64,000 nucleotides of DNA from Govania unica (GTDB taxonomy: Bacteria > Pseudomonadota > Alphaproteobacteria > Sphingomonadales > Govanellaceae). The stretch's first letter is position 1. Each line of letters begins with the position of its first letter. Positions 17,941 to 26,927 of this stretch are shown here, piece after piece. The stretch lies in NCBI RefSeq assembly GCF_027920805.1, contig NZ_JANWOI010000004.1, positions 372,001-436,000 of the forward strand. The letters run 5' to 3'. Both the position numbers and the translations under genes were made by a program. Under the pieces are notes generated by a model. It was not told the DNA's origin and searched no databases. It was given only the letters and a program-made list of their open reading frames with translations.

Positions 17941-19074
17941 TCACAACTGATCAATCACCGCAAATACCGCATCCAGCTGAGCCCGGCCCAGAATTTTGGC
18001 GCGGGCGGGGGACCAGCCGTAGACGGGACTTGCGGTGGCGGTGGTGTCTTTGAATGGTTGTTCTAGCGTGAGAGCGAGTGCCTTGAAATGCTCGCTCACC
18101 CAGCTTGTGCACATGGTGAGATTGGCCTTGCCGGGGGCGACGCTCGGGTAACCCTTTTCGGTCTGGAAATCCGGGCTGGCCGCGACCAACGCCGTCTTAT
18201 AGCGCTCGGTCAAATCATGGAGCCGGTCGTCCCAGGACGGAATGCCTTGGGCTGTGGCGACAAAATTATAGGGCAGTTCCTCGTCCCCATGCACATCGAG
18301 ACAGAAGTCCAGCCCGGTCTTTTGCATCTCCGCCCGGATCAGGAACACTTCAGGGCTGGTTTTCAGATCCGGCTCCGCCCAGGCGCGATTGAGATTGGTG
18401 CCGACCGCATTGGTCCTGAGATGCCCCCGGCGCGAGCCGTCGGGGTTCATGTTCGGCGCCACATAAAACACGGCTTTTTCCAGCAGCACTCGCGCGACCG
18501 GATCGTTGCGGTCGAGCAGGCGTTCAAGCATCCCCTCGATCAGCCATTCGGCCATGGTTTCGCCCGGATGCTGGCGGCCGATGACCCAGATTTTCTTGGC
18601 CCGGGCGCGGTCGCTATTGCCGATTTCAAGAACATCGAGATCCTGGCCGTCCAGCGTGCGTCCCGGTACCGTCAGGCGCACCCGCGCGTCCATGATCATG
18701 CGGCTGATGAGGTCGGCATGGCGCTCCATGGAATAGGGCGCGAAATAGGCATAATAGACGGCATCGCGTTCGGGGCGGTGGCGGATGGTCAGGGCGCCGT
18801 CGCGGTAGCTTGTGGCGACGCGGAACCATGTCTTCCGATCATAGGAGGCGACGGCCTGATAGCCGGTCCAGCCGGGCGCATAGGCGGCGCCCCCGGCATT
18901 GGTGAGTTTCATCACGCATTCCTGTCCGCGTGCGCCGGACAGGCGGTAATAAAACCACTGGTAAAAATCGGACTGGGCGTCTTTGCGGATTTCGAGCTGA
19001 ATCTGTTCCAGATTCTCAAGCGAGCGAACGACAATGTTGCCGCCGTCGAAGGCGTCGGTGATCTGTACGGTCAA
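17941..19074 (-). CDS. M14 family zinc carboxypeptidase (cytosolic CCP/Nna1-like)
   Basis: 377 residues. An N-terminal beta-rich domain of about 125 residues (WFYYRLSGARGQECVMKLTNAGG) precedes the carboxypeptidase core, the arrangement of cytosolic carboxypeptidases (AGBL/Nna1 relatives) and their bacterial homologues. Zinc ligands H and E are in RQHPGETMAEW; NPDGSRRGHLRTNAVGTNLNRAW supplies the substrate arginine and asparagine region; LDVHGDEELPYNF carries the third zinc histidine. The catalytic glutamate is probably in LALTLEQPF. There is no signal peptide, so it is cytoplasmic. Removal of C-terminal residues from peptides or proteins is expected; the target is unknown. Confidence 0.88.
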   Translation of the reverse strand: MTVQITDAFDGGNIVVRSLENLEQIQLEIRKDAQSDFYQWFYYRLSGARGQECVMKLTNAGGAAYAPGWTGYQAVASYDRKTWFRVATSYRDGALTIRHRPERDAVYYAYFAPYSMERHADLISRMIMDARVRLTVPGRTLDGQDLDVLEIGNSDRARAKKIWVIGRQHPGETMAEWLIEGMLERLLDRNDPVARVLLEKAVFYVAPNMNPDGSRRGHLRTNAVGTNLNRAWAEPDLKTSPEVFLIRAEMQKTGLDFCLDVHGDEELPYNFVATAQGIPSWDDRLHDLTERYKTALVAASPDFQTEKGYPSVAPGKANLTMCTSWVSEHFKALALTLEQPFKDTTATASPVYGWSPARAKILGRAQLDAVFAVIDQL

Positions 19075-19154
19075 GCAAACCCCCCATGCATTCGTATTTG
19101 TTGAAAAAGTCTAATGGCTTGGATCGTTGCACGCAATGGTGGATATACATCGCT

Positions 19155-20810
19155 TCAGGCGAGCGGCCAGGCCCGAGCCAGTATGGCCGCGCGGTCGATG
19201 GAGCTCGGCAGGCTGCCATAGGCGCGTCCGCGCCCGCCACTCATGCGGCTTTGCAGGAAGCCGTCGCTGACAACCGTTGGAGCATGGTCCAACAAAAGGG
19301 CGGCTTCGAGGCAGACAGCCATTTTTTCAGCCAGATGGCGGGCGCGGAGGTCAAGGCCCTCGCGGTCGCGCCAGTCGTCCCGAAGTTCGGCCACGGCGCG
19401 ATCCAAGGCCGGGGCTTGGCCCTTCACGCGCTCAAGTTCGGCGAAATAAAGCTCAAGGGTTTCCGGGTCCTTTTCCACCGTGCGCAGGACATCGAGGCAG
19501 ATCACATTGCCCGAACCTTCCCAGATGCTGTTCAGCGGCGCTTCCCGGTATAGTCGGGCCATGATGCTTTCCTCCACATAGCCGATGCCGCCGAGGCACT
19601 CCATGGCCTCATAGACAAAGCCGGGGGCGCGCTTGTTGAGATGATATTTGGCCACCGCCACCGCGAGCCGGGCGAATTTCGCCGCCTGCGGATCCCGGGC
19701 GCTGTCGTCATAGGCGCGGGCGACTCGGAACAGCAGGGCGACCGCAGCCTCGACCTCCAGCGCGAGATCGGTCAGCACCATGCTCATCAGCGGCTGGTCG
19801 ATCAGCTTTTTCTGGAACGCCATCCGATGCCGCGTGTGATAAAGCGCCTGGGTCAGCGCCTGCCGCATCAGGGCGACGGCGGCCATGGCGGTATCAAGCC
19901 GGGTGTGATGCACCATCTCAAGGATGGTGGCCACGCCGCGGCCTTCTTCGCCAACCAGCGCCGCGCGCGTGCCATCATATTCAATTTCGGCCGAAGCATT
20001 GGACCAGTTGCCAAGCTTGTTCTTAAGCCGCTGGATGAAAAACGGATTGCGCCGCCCGTCCGGCGTCCAGCGCGGCACGAAAAAACAACTGAGCCCCTTG
20101 CCGGTCTGGGCCAATGTCAAAAAGGCGTCGGACATGGGCGCGGAACAGAACCATTTATGGCCCTTGAGGCTGTACCAGCCGCTTTCGGCCAAGGGTGTCG
20201 CGCGGGTGGTGTTGGCGCGGACATCGGATCCGCCCTGTTTTTCGGTCATGGCCATGCCGATGGTGACGCTGTCCTTCTCGGCCATGGGCAGCGGGCGCGG
20301 GTCATATTGCGGGGTCAGGATTTTCGCTTCCCAGTCGCGGGCGAGGTCCGGTTGCAGACGCAGCGCCGGGACTGCGGCATAGGTCATAGTGACCGGGCAG
20401 CAGGCACCGCCTTCGACCTGAGCGAACAGATATTCAAGCGCCGTATGGGCCACATGGCCACCCTCGGGCGCGGTCCAGGCGATGGACGGGATTTCAAATC
20501 CGACGGCGAGCGCCATCAACTGATGATAGGCGGGATGGAAACTCACCGCATCAATACGGCGGCCATAACGGTCAAAGCTCTGGAGTTCAGGCTTGTGGCG
20601 GTTGGCGTTGTCGGCCGCCTCGAAGGTATCGGCGCGGCCCATGATGGCCCCAAGGCTTTCGGTCTTATCCACAACCGCCGTCCCGCCCTCGCGCAGAAGC
20701 GCCTCCTGCAGCGCGAGGTCGAGCGCATAGAGATTGATGCCATCAAAGATCGGCGGCTGGTTGGTGACGTCATGGGTCGGAAGCTCGGTCATGGGATCTC
20801 GGGGCGTCAT
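19155..20810 (-). CDS. AidB-like acyl-CoA dehydrogenase family protein
   Basis: 551 residues, typical of the AidB branch (longer than 380-residue ordinary acyl-CoA dehydrogenases). Diagnostic AidB features are the N-terminal NQPPIFDGINLYALDLALQEAL, MTEKQGGSDVRANTT, the flavin-site KWFCSAPMSDAFLTLAQT and RLYREAPLNSIWEGSGNVICLDVLR. E. coli AidB is induced by alkylation and binds DNA; many relatives act on branched acyl-CoA. Single transcript by appearance, divergent from the POT transporter. Confidence 0.9.
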   Translation of the reverse strand: MTPRDPMTELPTHDVTNQPPIFDGINLYALDLALQEALLREGGTAVVDKTESLGAIMGRADTFEAADNANRHKPELQSFDRYGRRIDAVSFHPAYHQLMALAVGFEIPSIAWTAPEGGHVAHTALEYLFAQVEGGACCPVTMTYAAVPALRLQPDLARDWEAKILTPQYDPRPLPMAEKDSVTIGMAMTEKQGGSDVRANTTRATPLAESGWYSLKGHKWFCSAPMSDAFLTLAQTGKGLSCFFVPRWTPDGRRNPFFIQRLKNKLGNWSNASAEIEYDGTRAALVGEEGRGVATILEMVHHTRLDTAMAAVALMRQALTQALYHTRHRMAFQKKLIDQPLMSMVLTDLALEVEAAVALLFRVARAYDDSARDPQAAKFARLAVAVAKYHLNKRAPGFVYEAMECLGGIGYVEESIMARLYREAPLNSIWEGSGNVICLDVLRTVEKDPETLELYFAELERVKGQAPALDRAVAELRDDWRDREGLDLRARHLAEKMAVCLEAALLLDHAPTVVSDGFLQSRMSGGRGRAYGSLPSSIDRAAILARAWPLA

Positions 20811-20936
20811 GCGCTATCTCCTGCTCGGCTTACTCTGAGGATAGCGTCAAAACGCGGATTGCGCGCCCCCTCTTGACGGCTTCCGCAACATCGTGTGTCT
20901 TGAGACAGGGCAGCTTGACCATGCAAAGGAGGACAT

Positions 20937-22469
20937 ATGAAGGGATTTTTCGGGCATCCGCGTGGACTGGCCATATGTTTCCTGACCGAAATGTGGGAGC
21001 GCTTCAGCTTTTACGGCATGAAGGCGCTGCTGACCCTTTATCTGGCCAAGCATTTCCTGTTCAGCGATCAGGCGAGCTATGCGGTTTACGGGGCCTATAC
21101 GGCGCTCGTCTATGTGGGGCCGGTGCTTGGCGGCTATATGGCCGATCGGTTTTTAGGCTCACGCAAGGCGGTGACGCTCGGCGCGATCCTGCTGGTCATT
21201 GGCCATTTCGGCATGGCCTTCGAAGGTGTGCCAGCGGTCGAAAGTTTTGCCGCTGACGGAACCCGGACCATCATCAGCGATCCCTTCTATTTGCAGATGT
21301 TCTATCTGTCTCTCGCCTTCATCATCATTGGCATCGGTTTTCTCAAACCCAATATCTCGACCATGGTCGGGGCGCTTTATGACCAGAACGATCCGCGCCG
21401 GGATGCGGGTTTCACCATTTTTTACATGGGCATCAATATCGGCGCGGCGGTGGCGTCCCTGCTCTGCGGCTATCTCGGGGAGGTTTATGGCTGGAAATAT
21501 GGCTTCGGTCTGGCCGGGTTCGGCATGCTGCTGGGGCTATTGATTTTCCGGGGCGGGCAAAAATATCTTGAGGGCCACGCCGAACCGCCAAGTGCCTCGG
21601 GGCTCAAGCAGAAAAGTCCGATCGGCCTCAACATTGAACATAGCATCTATGCCGGAGCGGTGGCGTCCATTGGGATTGCCTGGTTTCTGGTGCAAAGCTT
21701 TTCCCTGGTTGGCAATCTCCTCTGGATCTTCAGTGCGATTGTGGTGGTGGGGCTGTTGTATTTCTGCTTTTTCCGCTGCACCCCGGTGGAGCGCGATCGC
21801 ATGTTGGTGGCGCTCGTGCTGATGCTGTTCGGCGTGCTGTTCTGGGCGCTGTTTGAACAATCGGGCACGTCGCTGACGCTCTTTGCGGATCGTAGTGTAA
21901 ACCGCGATCTTTGGGGCAGCACGATCCAGACCTCGCAGTTCCAGTCGCTCAATCCGATCTTCATCGTGGTGTTTGGCTCGCTGTTCGCCGGTCTTTGGGT
22001 ATGGCTCGGCCGGCGCAAGCTTGAACCCTCGACCCCGGCCAAATTTGCCTTTGGCATTATTCAGGCCGGGCTCGGCTTTCTCGTGCTGGTGTTCGGCGCG
22101 CAATTCGCCGACAGCAGCGCCAAGGTGGCGATGATCTGGCTGGTGCTCGCCTATCTGCTGCACACCACCGGGGAACTTTGTCTGTCACCGGTTGGCCTGT
22201 CCATGATCACCAAACTGTCGGTGCCGAAGATCGTCGGGCTGATGATGGGGGTCTGGTTCCTGTCGACGGCGGCGGCGCAATATATCGCCTCCCTCATCGC
22301 CATGGCCACCGGCACCCACGACGAGTCCGGCCTCGCCCTCTCGCCCGAGGCGGCGCTTGCGGGCTATATGGATGTCTTCAAAACCATCGGCATGGTGGGC
22401 GTCGGCACCGGGATCGTGCTGTTGCTACTGACCCCGATCCTACGCAAGCGCATGCACGGGATTCATTGA
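20937..22469 (+). CDS. proton-dependent oligopeptide transporter (POT/PTR family)
   Basis: 510 residues with 12-14 hydrophobic helices. The POT proton-coupling motif ExxERFxYYG appears as EMWERFSFYGMKALL near residue 20. The PTR2 signature follows (IIIGIGFLKPNISTMVGALY; FTIFYMGINIGA). ALFEQSGTSLTLFADRSVNRDL and the late GELCLSPVGLSMITKL are also family hallmarks. Probably imports di- and tripeptides with protons. ATG at 20937 has AAGGAGG a few bases upstream. Confidence 0.95.
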   Translation: MKGFFGHPRGLAICFLTEMWERFSFYGMKALLTLYLAKHFLFSDQASYAVYGAYTALVYVGPVLGGYMADRFLGSRKAVTLGAILLVIGHFGMAFEGVPAVESFAADGTRTIISDPFYLQMFYLSLAFIIIGIGFLKPNISTMVGALYDQNDPRRDAGFTIFYMGINIGAAVASLLCGYLGEVYGWKYGFGLAGFGMLLGLLIFRGGQKYLEGHAEPPSASGLKQKSPIGLNIEHSIYAGAVASIGIAWFLVQSFSLVGNLLWIFSAIVVVGLLYFCFFRCTPVERDRMLVALVLMLFGVLFWALFEQSGTSLTLFADRSVNRDLWGSTIQTSQFQSLNPIFIVVFGSLFAGLWVWLGRRKLEPSTPAKFAFGIIQAGLGFLVLVFGAQFADSSAKVAMIWLVLAYLLHTTGELCLSPVGLSMITKLSVPKIVGLMMGVWFLSTAAAQYIASLIAMATGTHDESGLALSPEAALAGYMDVFKTIGMVGVGTGIVLLLLTPILRKRMHGIH

Positions 22470-22483
22470 GGGCGGTTGCTGCC

Positions 22484-22574
22484 CTTCGAGACGCTGCGCT
22501 CCTCAGGGCGAACGGAGAATGTCCCAAAAGTTCCCGTTCGTGCTGAGGAAGCCCCGTCAGGGGCTGTCTCGAAG
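22484..22574. repeat. inverted repeat between convergent POT and ABC-F genes
   Basis: CTTCGAGAC (22484-22492) with GTCTCGAAG (22566-22574) encloses an inner inverted pair built on the core CTCAG...CGAACGG. It is a second member of the large hairpin seen at 854-965 and may serve as a terminator for both convergent genes. Confidence 0.75.
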
Positions 22575-22584
22575 CACTGACCCT

Positions 22585-24387
22585 TTACCCGCCAAGCTCA
22601 TCCCTCAGCATTTCGATTTCGAGCCACTCGTGCTCAAGGTTTTGCAATTTGGCCTGAGCGGCGTCGAGGGCGGCGCTGGTTTTGGCGAATCCGCTCGGGT
22701 CGCGGCTGTAGAGCTGCGGGTCGGCCAGGGCTTTTTCGGTTTTGGCGATCAGGTCCTGGGTGGCGCTGATTTCGCCGGGCAGCAGTTCAAGGCGGCGTTT
22801 GTGCTTATAGCTCAGCTTCGCCGTGCCTTTGTCAGCGGCGGGCTGGGCCGGGGCCGGTGATTTTCCGCTGGCGGCGGATTTTTCCTGGGCTTTGCGCTCC
22901 CGGCGCTGGATCAGATAATCGCTGTAGCCGCCGGGATATTCCAGGGCCGTGCCGTCGCCTTCAAGAACGATGGTCGAGGTCACCACGCGGTCGAGGAAGT
23001 CGCGGTCATGGCTCACCAGGATCAGCGTGCCGTCATAATCGGCGAGCAGTTCCTCCAGGAGGTCGAGCGTCTCCATATCGAGATCGTTGGTCGGTTCGTC
23101 GAGGATGAGAAGGTTCGACGGCTTGGCCAGAATCCGTGCGAGCAGCAGCCGGTTGCGCTCCCCGCCCGACAGCGCCGCGACCGGGGCCCGCAATTGTTCG
23201 GACGTGAACAGGAAGTCGCGGGCATAGCTTGCCACATGACGTTCGGCGCCGAGTACGGTCACATAGTCATTGCCGTCCGACAGGGCGTCCTGAACCGTTG
23301 CGGTCTCACGAAGCGCGCTCCGGGTCTGGTCGAGGGTGGCGATGGTCAGGCTCGCGCCGAGTTTGACCTTGCCTTCGTCTGGCTTGGCGAGCCCGGTCAT
23401 GATTTTCAGCAGCGTGGTTTTCCCGGCCCCGTTCGGACCGATGATGCCGACCCGGTCGCCGCGGCCGATGCGGGTTGAAAAATCCTTGAACAGCTGGCGT
23501 TCGCCAAAGGATTTGGAGATATGCTCGGCATCGATCACGATCTTGCCCGAAATGCTGCCGGAACCTGCCTGCAGGCTGACCGTGCCGGTGCGTTTGATAG
23601 CGTCGGCCTTGTCCTGCCGCAAGTCCTGCAAGCGGCGCAGGCGGCCCTGATTGCGTTTGCGGCGGGCGGTCACGCCACGGGCCAGCCAATGCAGTTCCTC
23701 GGCCAGTTTTTTCTCGAACCGCTGGGCTGCCTGTTCTTCCTCGGCATAGACCTGTTCGGCCCATTCGTCGAAGGCGGCATAGCCCCGGTTGGTGCTGCGC
23801 ACGAGCCCGCGATCAAGCCAGAAGCTGGCCCGGCTCACATTGCGCAGGAAGGTGCGGTCATGGCTGATGACGATGAAGGCCCCGGCAAAGGATTTGAGCT
23901 TGGTTTCGAGCCAATCGATGGTGGCGAGGTCCAGATGGTTGGTCGGCTCATCCAGCAGCAGCACGTCAGGATCGGCGACAAAGGCACGGGCGAGCGCGGC
24001 TTTGCGCGATTCGCCGCCGGACAGCGTGGCGGTGGAGGTATGCGGATCGACCCCAAGCTCGGCCAGCATGAGCTCAACCAGATAATGGTCGTCCCGGGCA
24101 TTGGCGGGCAGACCGTCGGCGACAAAGGCTTCGACCGTGTCAAAGCCGTCGAACACCGGCTCCTGCGGCAGATAGACGATATGGGTGCCGGGCTTGACGA
24201 AGCGTTCGCCGCTGTCGGGCTCCATTTCGCCGGCGATGACCTTGAGCAGGGTCGATTTTCCCGATCCGTTGCGGCCCACAAGACAGACGCGATCATTGGC
24301 TTCAAGCACAAGCTCAACCCCGGAAAACAGGGGATGGGCGTGGAGACGCAGACGGATGTCTTTAAGCGTCATAACGGGGGGAGCCAT
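22585..24387 (-). CDS. ABC-F family ATPase (Uup-like)
   Basis: 600 residues with two tandem ABC domains and no membrane segments. First domain Walker A GRNGSGKST, signature LSGGESRKAALARAF, Walker B LLLDEPTNHLD; second domain GPNGAGKTT, LSGGERNRLLLARIL, LLILDEPTNDLD. The linker is charged and arginine-rich (ARGVTARRKRNQGRLRRLQDLR), and a C-terminal coiled coil of about 80 residues (LPGEISATQDLIAKTEKAL...) matches Uup. ABC-F proteins act on ribosomes or DNA intermediates; Uup affects transposon excision and ribosome assembly in E. coli. Confidence 0.93.
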   Translation of the reverse strand: MAPPVMTLKDIRLRLHAHPLFSGVELVLEANDRVCLVGRNGSGKSTLLKVIAGEMEPDSGERFVKPGTHIVYLPQEPVFDGFDTVEAFVADGLPANARDDHYLVELMLAELGVDPHTSTATLSGGESRKAALARAFVADPDVLLLDEPTNHLDLATIDWLETKLKSFAGAFIVISHDRTFLRNVSRASFWLDRGLVRSTNRGYAAFDEWAEQVYAEEEQAAQRFEKKLAEELHWLARGVTARRKRNQGRLRRLQDLRQDKADAIKRTGTVSLQAGSGSISGKIVIDAEHISKSFGERQLFKDFSTRIGRGDRVGIIGPNGAGKTTLLKIMTGLAKPDEGKVKLGASLTIATLDQTRSALRETATVQDALSDGNDYVTVLGAERHVASYARDFLFTSEQLRAPVAALSGGERNRLLLARILAKPSNLLILDEPTNDLDMETLDLLEELLADYDGTLILVSHDRDFLDRVVTSTIVLEGDGTALEYPGGYSDYLIQRRERKAQEKSAASGKSPAPAQPAADKGTAKLSYKHKRRLELLPGEISATQDLIAKTEKALADPQLYSRDPSGFAKTSAALDAAQAKLQNLEHEWLEIEMLRDELGG

Positions 24388-24562
24388 GGCGGTCTTTCAT
24401 TTAAGGGTCCAAGGCCGTCTTTCCTGCCCGAGAAGTCAGGGAAAGGCAAGAACCCTCGCAGGGAAAGGCATAAGCCCCCTCGCGAGATTGTGACGTTGGA
24501 TTGGCCTAACTGTTGCGTGGAACATGCTATTCTGAAGCTCAATCACCGTCACAGGTTCAGCC

Positions 24563-25501
24563 ATGTTGATCCGTAACCGCCAGATCCTGAGTGAAAATGA
24601 TGTCACGCCCGAAGCGCTTTATGTGAACCGGCGCGCTTTTATGGTGGCGGGCGGGGCGCTTGCGCTTGGGGCGGCGTTCCCGGCGTTCGCGGCACCGGCT
24701 GCGGCCCCCTCTCTCGGGACGCTGGCCCACAGCCGCTTCAGCACGACGGAGAAGGAGACGCCGCTCACCGACGTGACCCATTATAACAATTTTTATGAAT
24801 TCGGGACCGACAAGGAAGATCCCTCCCGCAATGCCGGGACCCTGCGGCCAAGGCCCTGGAGCCTGATTGTCGATGGCGAGGTCGCGACGCCGAAAACCTT
24901 CGATATTGACGCCCTGATGAAAGCCATGCCGCTTGAGGAGCGCATCTATCGCCTGCGCTGCGTCGAGGCCTGGTCCATGGTCATTCCCTGGGCCGGATTT
25001 CCGCTCAAGGCCCTGCTCGATCAGGTGCAGCCGACGTCGAAGGCGCGTTATCTGGCGTTCGAGACGCTGCATGATCCAAAACAGATGCCGGGGCAACGGA
25101 GTGCCGTGCTCACCTGGCCCTATCGTGAAGGCCTGCGGCTTGATGAGGCCATGAATCCCTTGGCGATCCTCGCGGTCGGGCTTTATGGGCGGCCGCTTGA
25201 AAATCAGAATGGCGCGCCGATCCGGCTGGTGGTGCCGTGGAAATATGGCTTTAAAAGCATCAAGTCGATCACCCGCATCCGGCTGACCGAGCGGCAGCCG
25301 GTGACGGCCTGGAATCTGTCGGCGCCGCAGGAATATGGCTTTTACGCCAATGTGAACCCGACCGTGGATCATCCGCGCTGGAGCCAGGCCAAGGAACGCC
25401 GCATCGGGGAGTTTTTCCGCCGGGAAACGCTGATGTTCAACGGCTATGGGGAGGAGGTCGCGGGGCTTTACAAGGGCATGGATCTTAGGCGGTATTTCTG
25501 A
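24563..25501 (+). CDS. msrP: periplasmic methionine sulfoxide reductase, molybdenum subunit MsrP
   Basis: 312 residues. Twin-arginine signal [10 protein letters not shown] near residue 22 followed by AFA/AA cleavage sequence: exported folded with its molybdopterin. The molybdenum-ligand cysteine is Cys133 in [43 protein letters not shown] and the C-terminal [12 protein letters not shown] are typical. Reduces methionine sulfoxide in envelope proteins using quinol electrons delivered by MsrQ. The gene shares one base with msrQ (TGATG). Confidence 0.96.
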   Translation: MLIRNRQILSENDVTPEALYVNRRAFMVAGGALALGAAFPAFAAPAAAPSLGTLAHSRFSTTEKETPLTDVTHYNNFYEFGTDKEDPSRNAGTLRPRPWSLIVDGEVATPKTFDIDALMKAMPLEERIYRLRCVEAWSMVIPWAGFPLKALLDQVQPTSKARYLAFETLHDPKQMPGQRSAVLTWPYREGLRLDEAMNPLAILAVGLYGRPLENQNGAPIRLVVPWKYGFKSIKSITRIRLTERQPVTAWNLSAPQEYGFYANVNPTVDHPRWSQAKERRIGEFFRRETLMFNGYGEEVAGLYKGMDLRRYF

Positions 25502-26109
25502 TGCGGCGACGTGATCCCTGGAAGGCGGTTCTATTTGTTATCGGGTTGGTTCCCGCCGCCTGGCTTGTGTGGCTTGTGCTGTCGGGCGGGCTTGGCGCCA
25601 ACCCGATCAAGGAGGGTATTCATTTCACTGGCCTCTGGGCTATTCGTTTTCTCTGTCTCGCCCTGGCGGTGACGCCGTTCATGCGGTTGAGTGGCATCAA
25701 GACGATCATGCGCTATCGCCGCATGATCGGGCTTTATGCGTTTTTTTATGCTCTCCTCCATGTGCTGACCTATGCCGGGGTCGATCAGTTTTTCAACCTG
25801 CATGACATCTGGAAGGATGTGGCCAAGCGTCCTTTCATCATGCTTGGGTTTGCGACGTTTCTTATCCTGCTGGCGCTGGCCGTCACTTCGACTAACAAGA
25901 TGGTGCGGCGGTTGGGCGGGCGGCGCTGGCAGGCGTTGCATCGTCTGGTTTACGGGGCGGGTATTATGGCTGCCATTCATTTCACCATGTCGGTGAAGGC
26001 GGATGTGACCGAGCCGCTGATTTATCTCTCGATCATTCTCGTTCTGCTCGCCCTCCGGATGGTGCCGGCGCTACAGCGGAAGCGGAGGCATGACCTGTCG
26101 GCCGCTTGA
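25501..26109 (+). CDS. msrQ: heme-binding membrane subunit MsrQ
   Basis: 202 residues, about six transmembrane segments of the ferric-reductase-like (YedZ) domain. FTGLWAIRFLCLALAVTPF, MRYRRMIGLYAFFYALLHVLTY (first heme histidine) and RRLGGRRWQALHRLVYGAGIMAAIHF (further heme histidines) are the family signatures. Passes electrons from the quinone pool to MsrP. It overlaps both neighbours, so msrP-msrQ and the next gene form one operon. Confidence 0.95.
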   Translation: MRRRDPWKAVLFVIGLVPAAWLVWLVLSGGLGANPIKEGIHFTGLWAIRFLCLALAVTPFMRLSGIKTIMRYRRMIGLYAFFYALLHVLTYAGVDQFFNLHDIWKDVAKRPFIMLGFATFLILLALAVTSTNKMVRRLGGRRWQALHRLVYGAGIMAAIHFTMSVKADVTEPLIYLSIILVLLALRMVPALQRKRRHDLSAA

Positions 26110-26924
26110 TCTCCAAGAGTTTTTATGACGTAAATATAAGCTCATCAACGCAAGACGGGGGTCGGGGCTTGTCGCTGTCTTTCCTGTTTCGCACTGTGAT
26201 TTTTCTGACATTGCCGGGTGTGGCGATTGCCGCCAGCCTTGACGGTTCCGCCATGTCCTGTTCAAGCCGGCCGCAGACGGCTGCGGGGCTGCGTCCGGAT
26301 CTTCTCTATGGCAATCAGGTCAGTTATGACATTCGCCGCAATGGCGATCTGATCGGCCATCAGGAGACGCGCTTCAGCACGGAAAATGGCATTCTGCGCG
26401 TGGTGAACGAAGGCCGTCTCAAGGTCAAGGTCCTGTTCGTGACCGCCTATAGCTACAGCTTCGATTCCGTGTCGCTCTGGTGCGGGGAGACGATGACCAG
26501 TTTCGAGGCGCATGTGAATGACAACGGCAAGAAGAAACAGATCCTGGCCTCGGCCACGTCCGCGGGGATGCGTGTCAATGGTCCGGAAGGAGAGGTTCTG
26601 GTGGCGGCTCCGCTCTATCCGACCGAACATTGGAACCCGGCGACACTGAAAACCAGCCGCATTCTGAATAGCCAGAGCGGCCGCATTGACGCCGTGCAGG
26701 TGACTGATCTCGGGGAGGAGCTTATTGCCATCAACAGCGGTAGCCTGCCCGCACGCCACTACAGCTTCCGCGGCGATCTCGACCTTGATGTCTGGTATGA
26801 CCGGGCCGGGCGCTGGGTCAAGCTGCGCTTTGTCACCAAGAAGGACAAATCGGTCATTGATTATATCTGTGACAGCTGCGCGGTTCCTGAAACCCCGGTG
26901 GCGGGAGGCCGGACGGCGGGGTGA
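26106..26924 (+). CDS. exported DUF6134-like protein coupled to msrPQ
   Basis: Up to 272 residues. A hydrophobic stretch (SFLFRTVIFLTLPGVAIAAS) reads as a signal peptide, so the mature protein is periplasmic. The body is beta-rich (VSYDIRRNGDLIGHQETRF; RHYSFRGDLDLDVWYDRAGRWVKLRFVTKKDKSVIDYI), matching what I know of DUF6134. TTG at 26106 overlaps the msrQ stop; TTG at 26169 gives a cleaner signal peptide and is an alternative start. Cysteines near both ends (SCSS, ICDSC) could pair. A role alongside MsrPQ in envelope maintenance is inference from coupling. Confidence 0.75.
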   Translation: MISKSFYDVNISSSTQDGGRGLSLSFLFRTVIFLTLPGVAIAASLDGSAMSCSSRPQTAAGLRPDLLYGNQVSYDIRRNGDLIGHQETRFSTENGILRVVNEGRLKVKVLFVTAYSYSFDSVSLWCGETMTSFEAHVNDNGKKKQILASATSAGMRVNGPEGEVLVAAPLYPTEHWNPATLKTSRILNSQSGRIDAVQVTDLGEELIAINSGSLPARHYSFRGDLDLDVWYDRAGRWVKLRFVTKKDKSVIDYICDSCAVPETPVAGGRTAG

Positions 26925-26927
26925 CGG

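Noticed and set aside
20660-20680. DnaA-box-like TTATCCACA
   Set aside because: Lies inside the AidB-like coding sequence with no GANTC cluster; probably chance.
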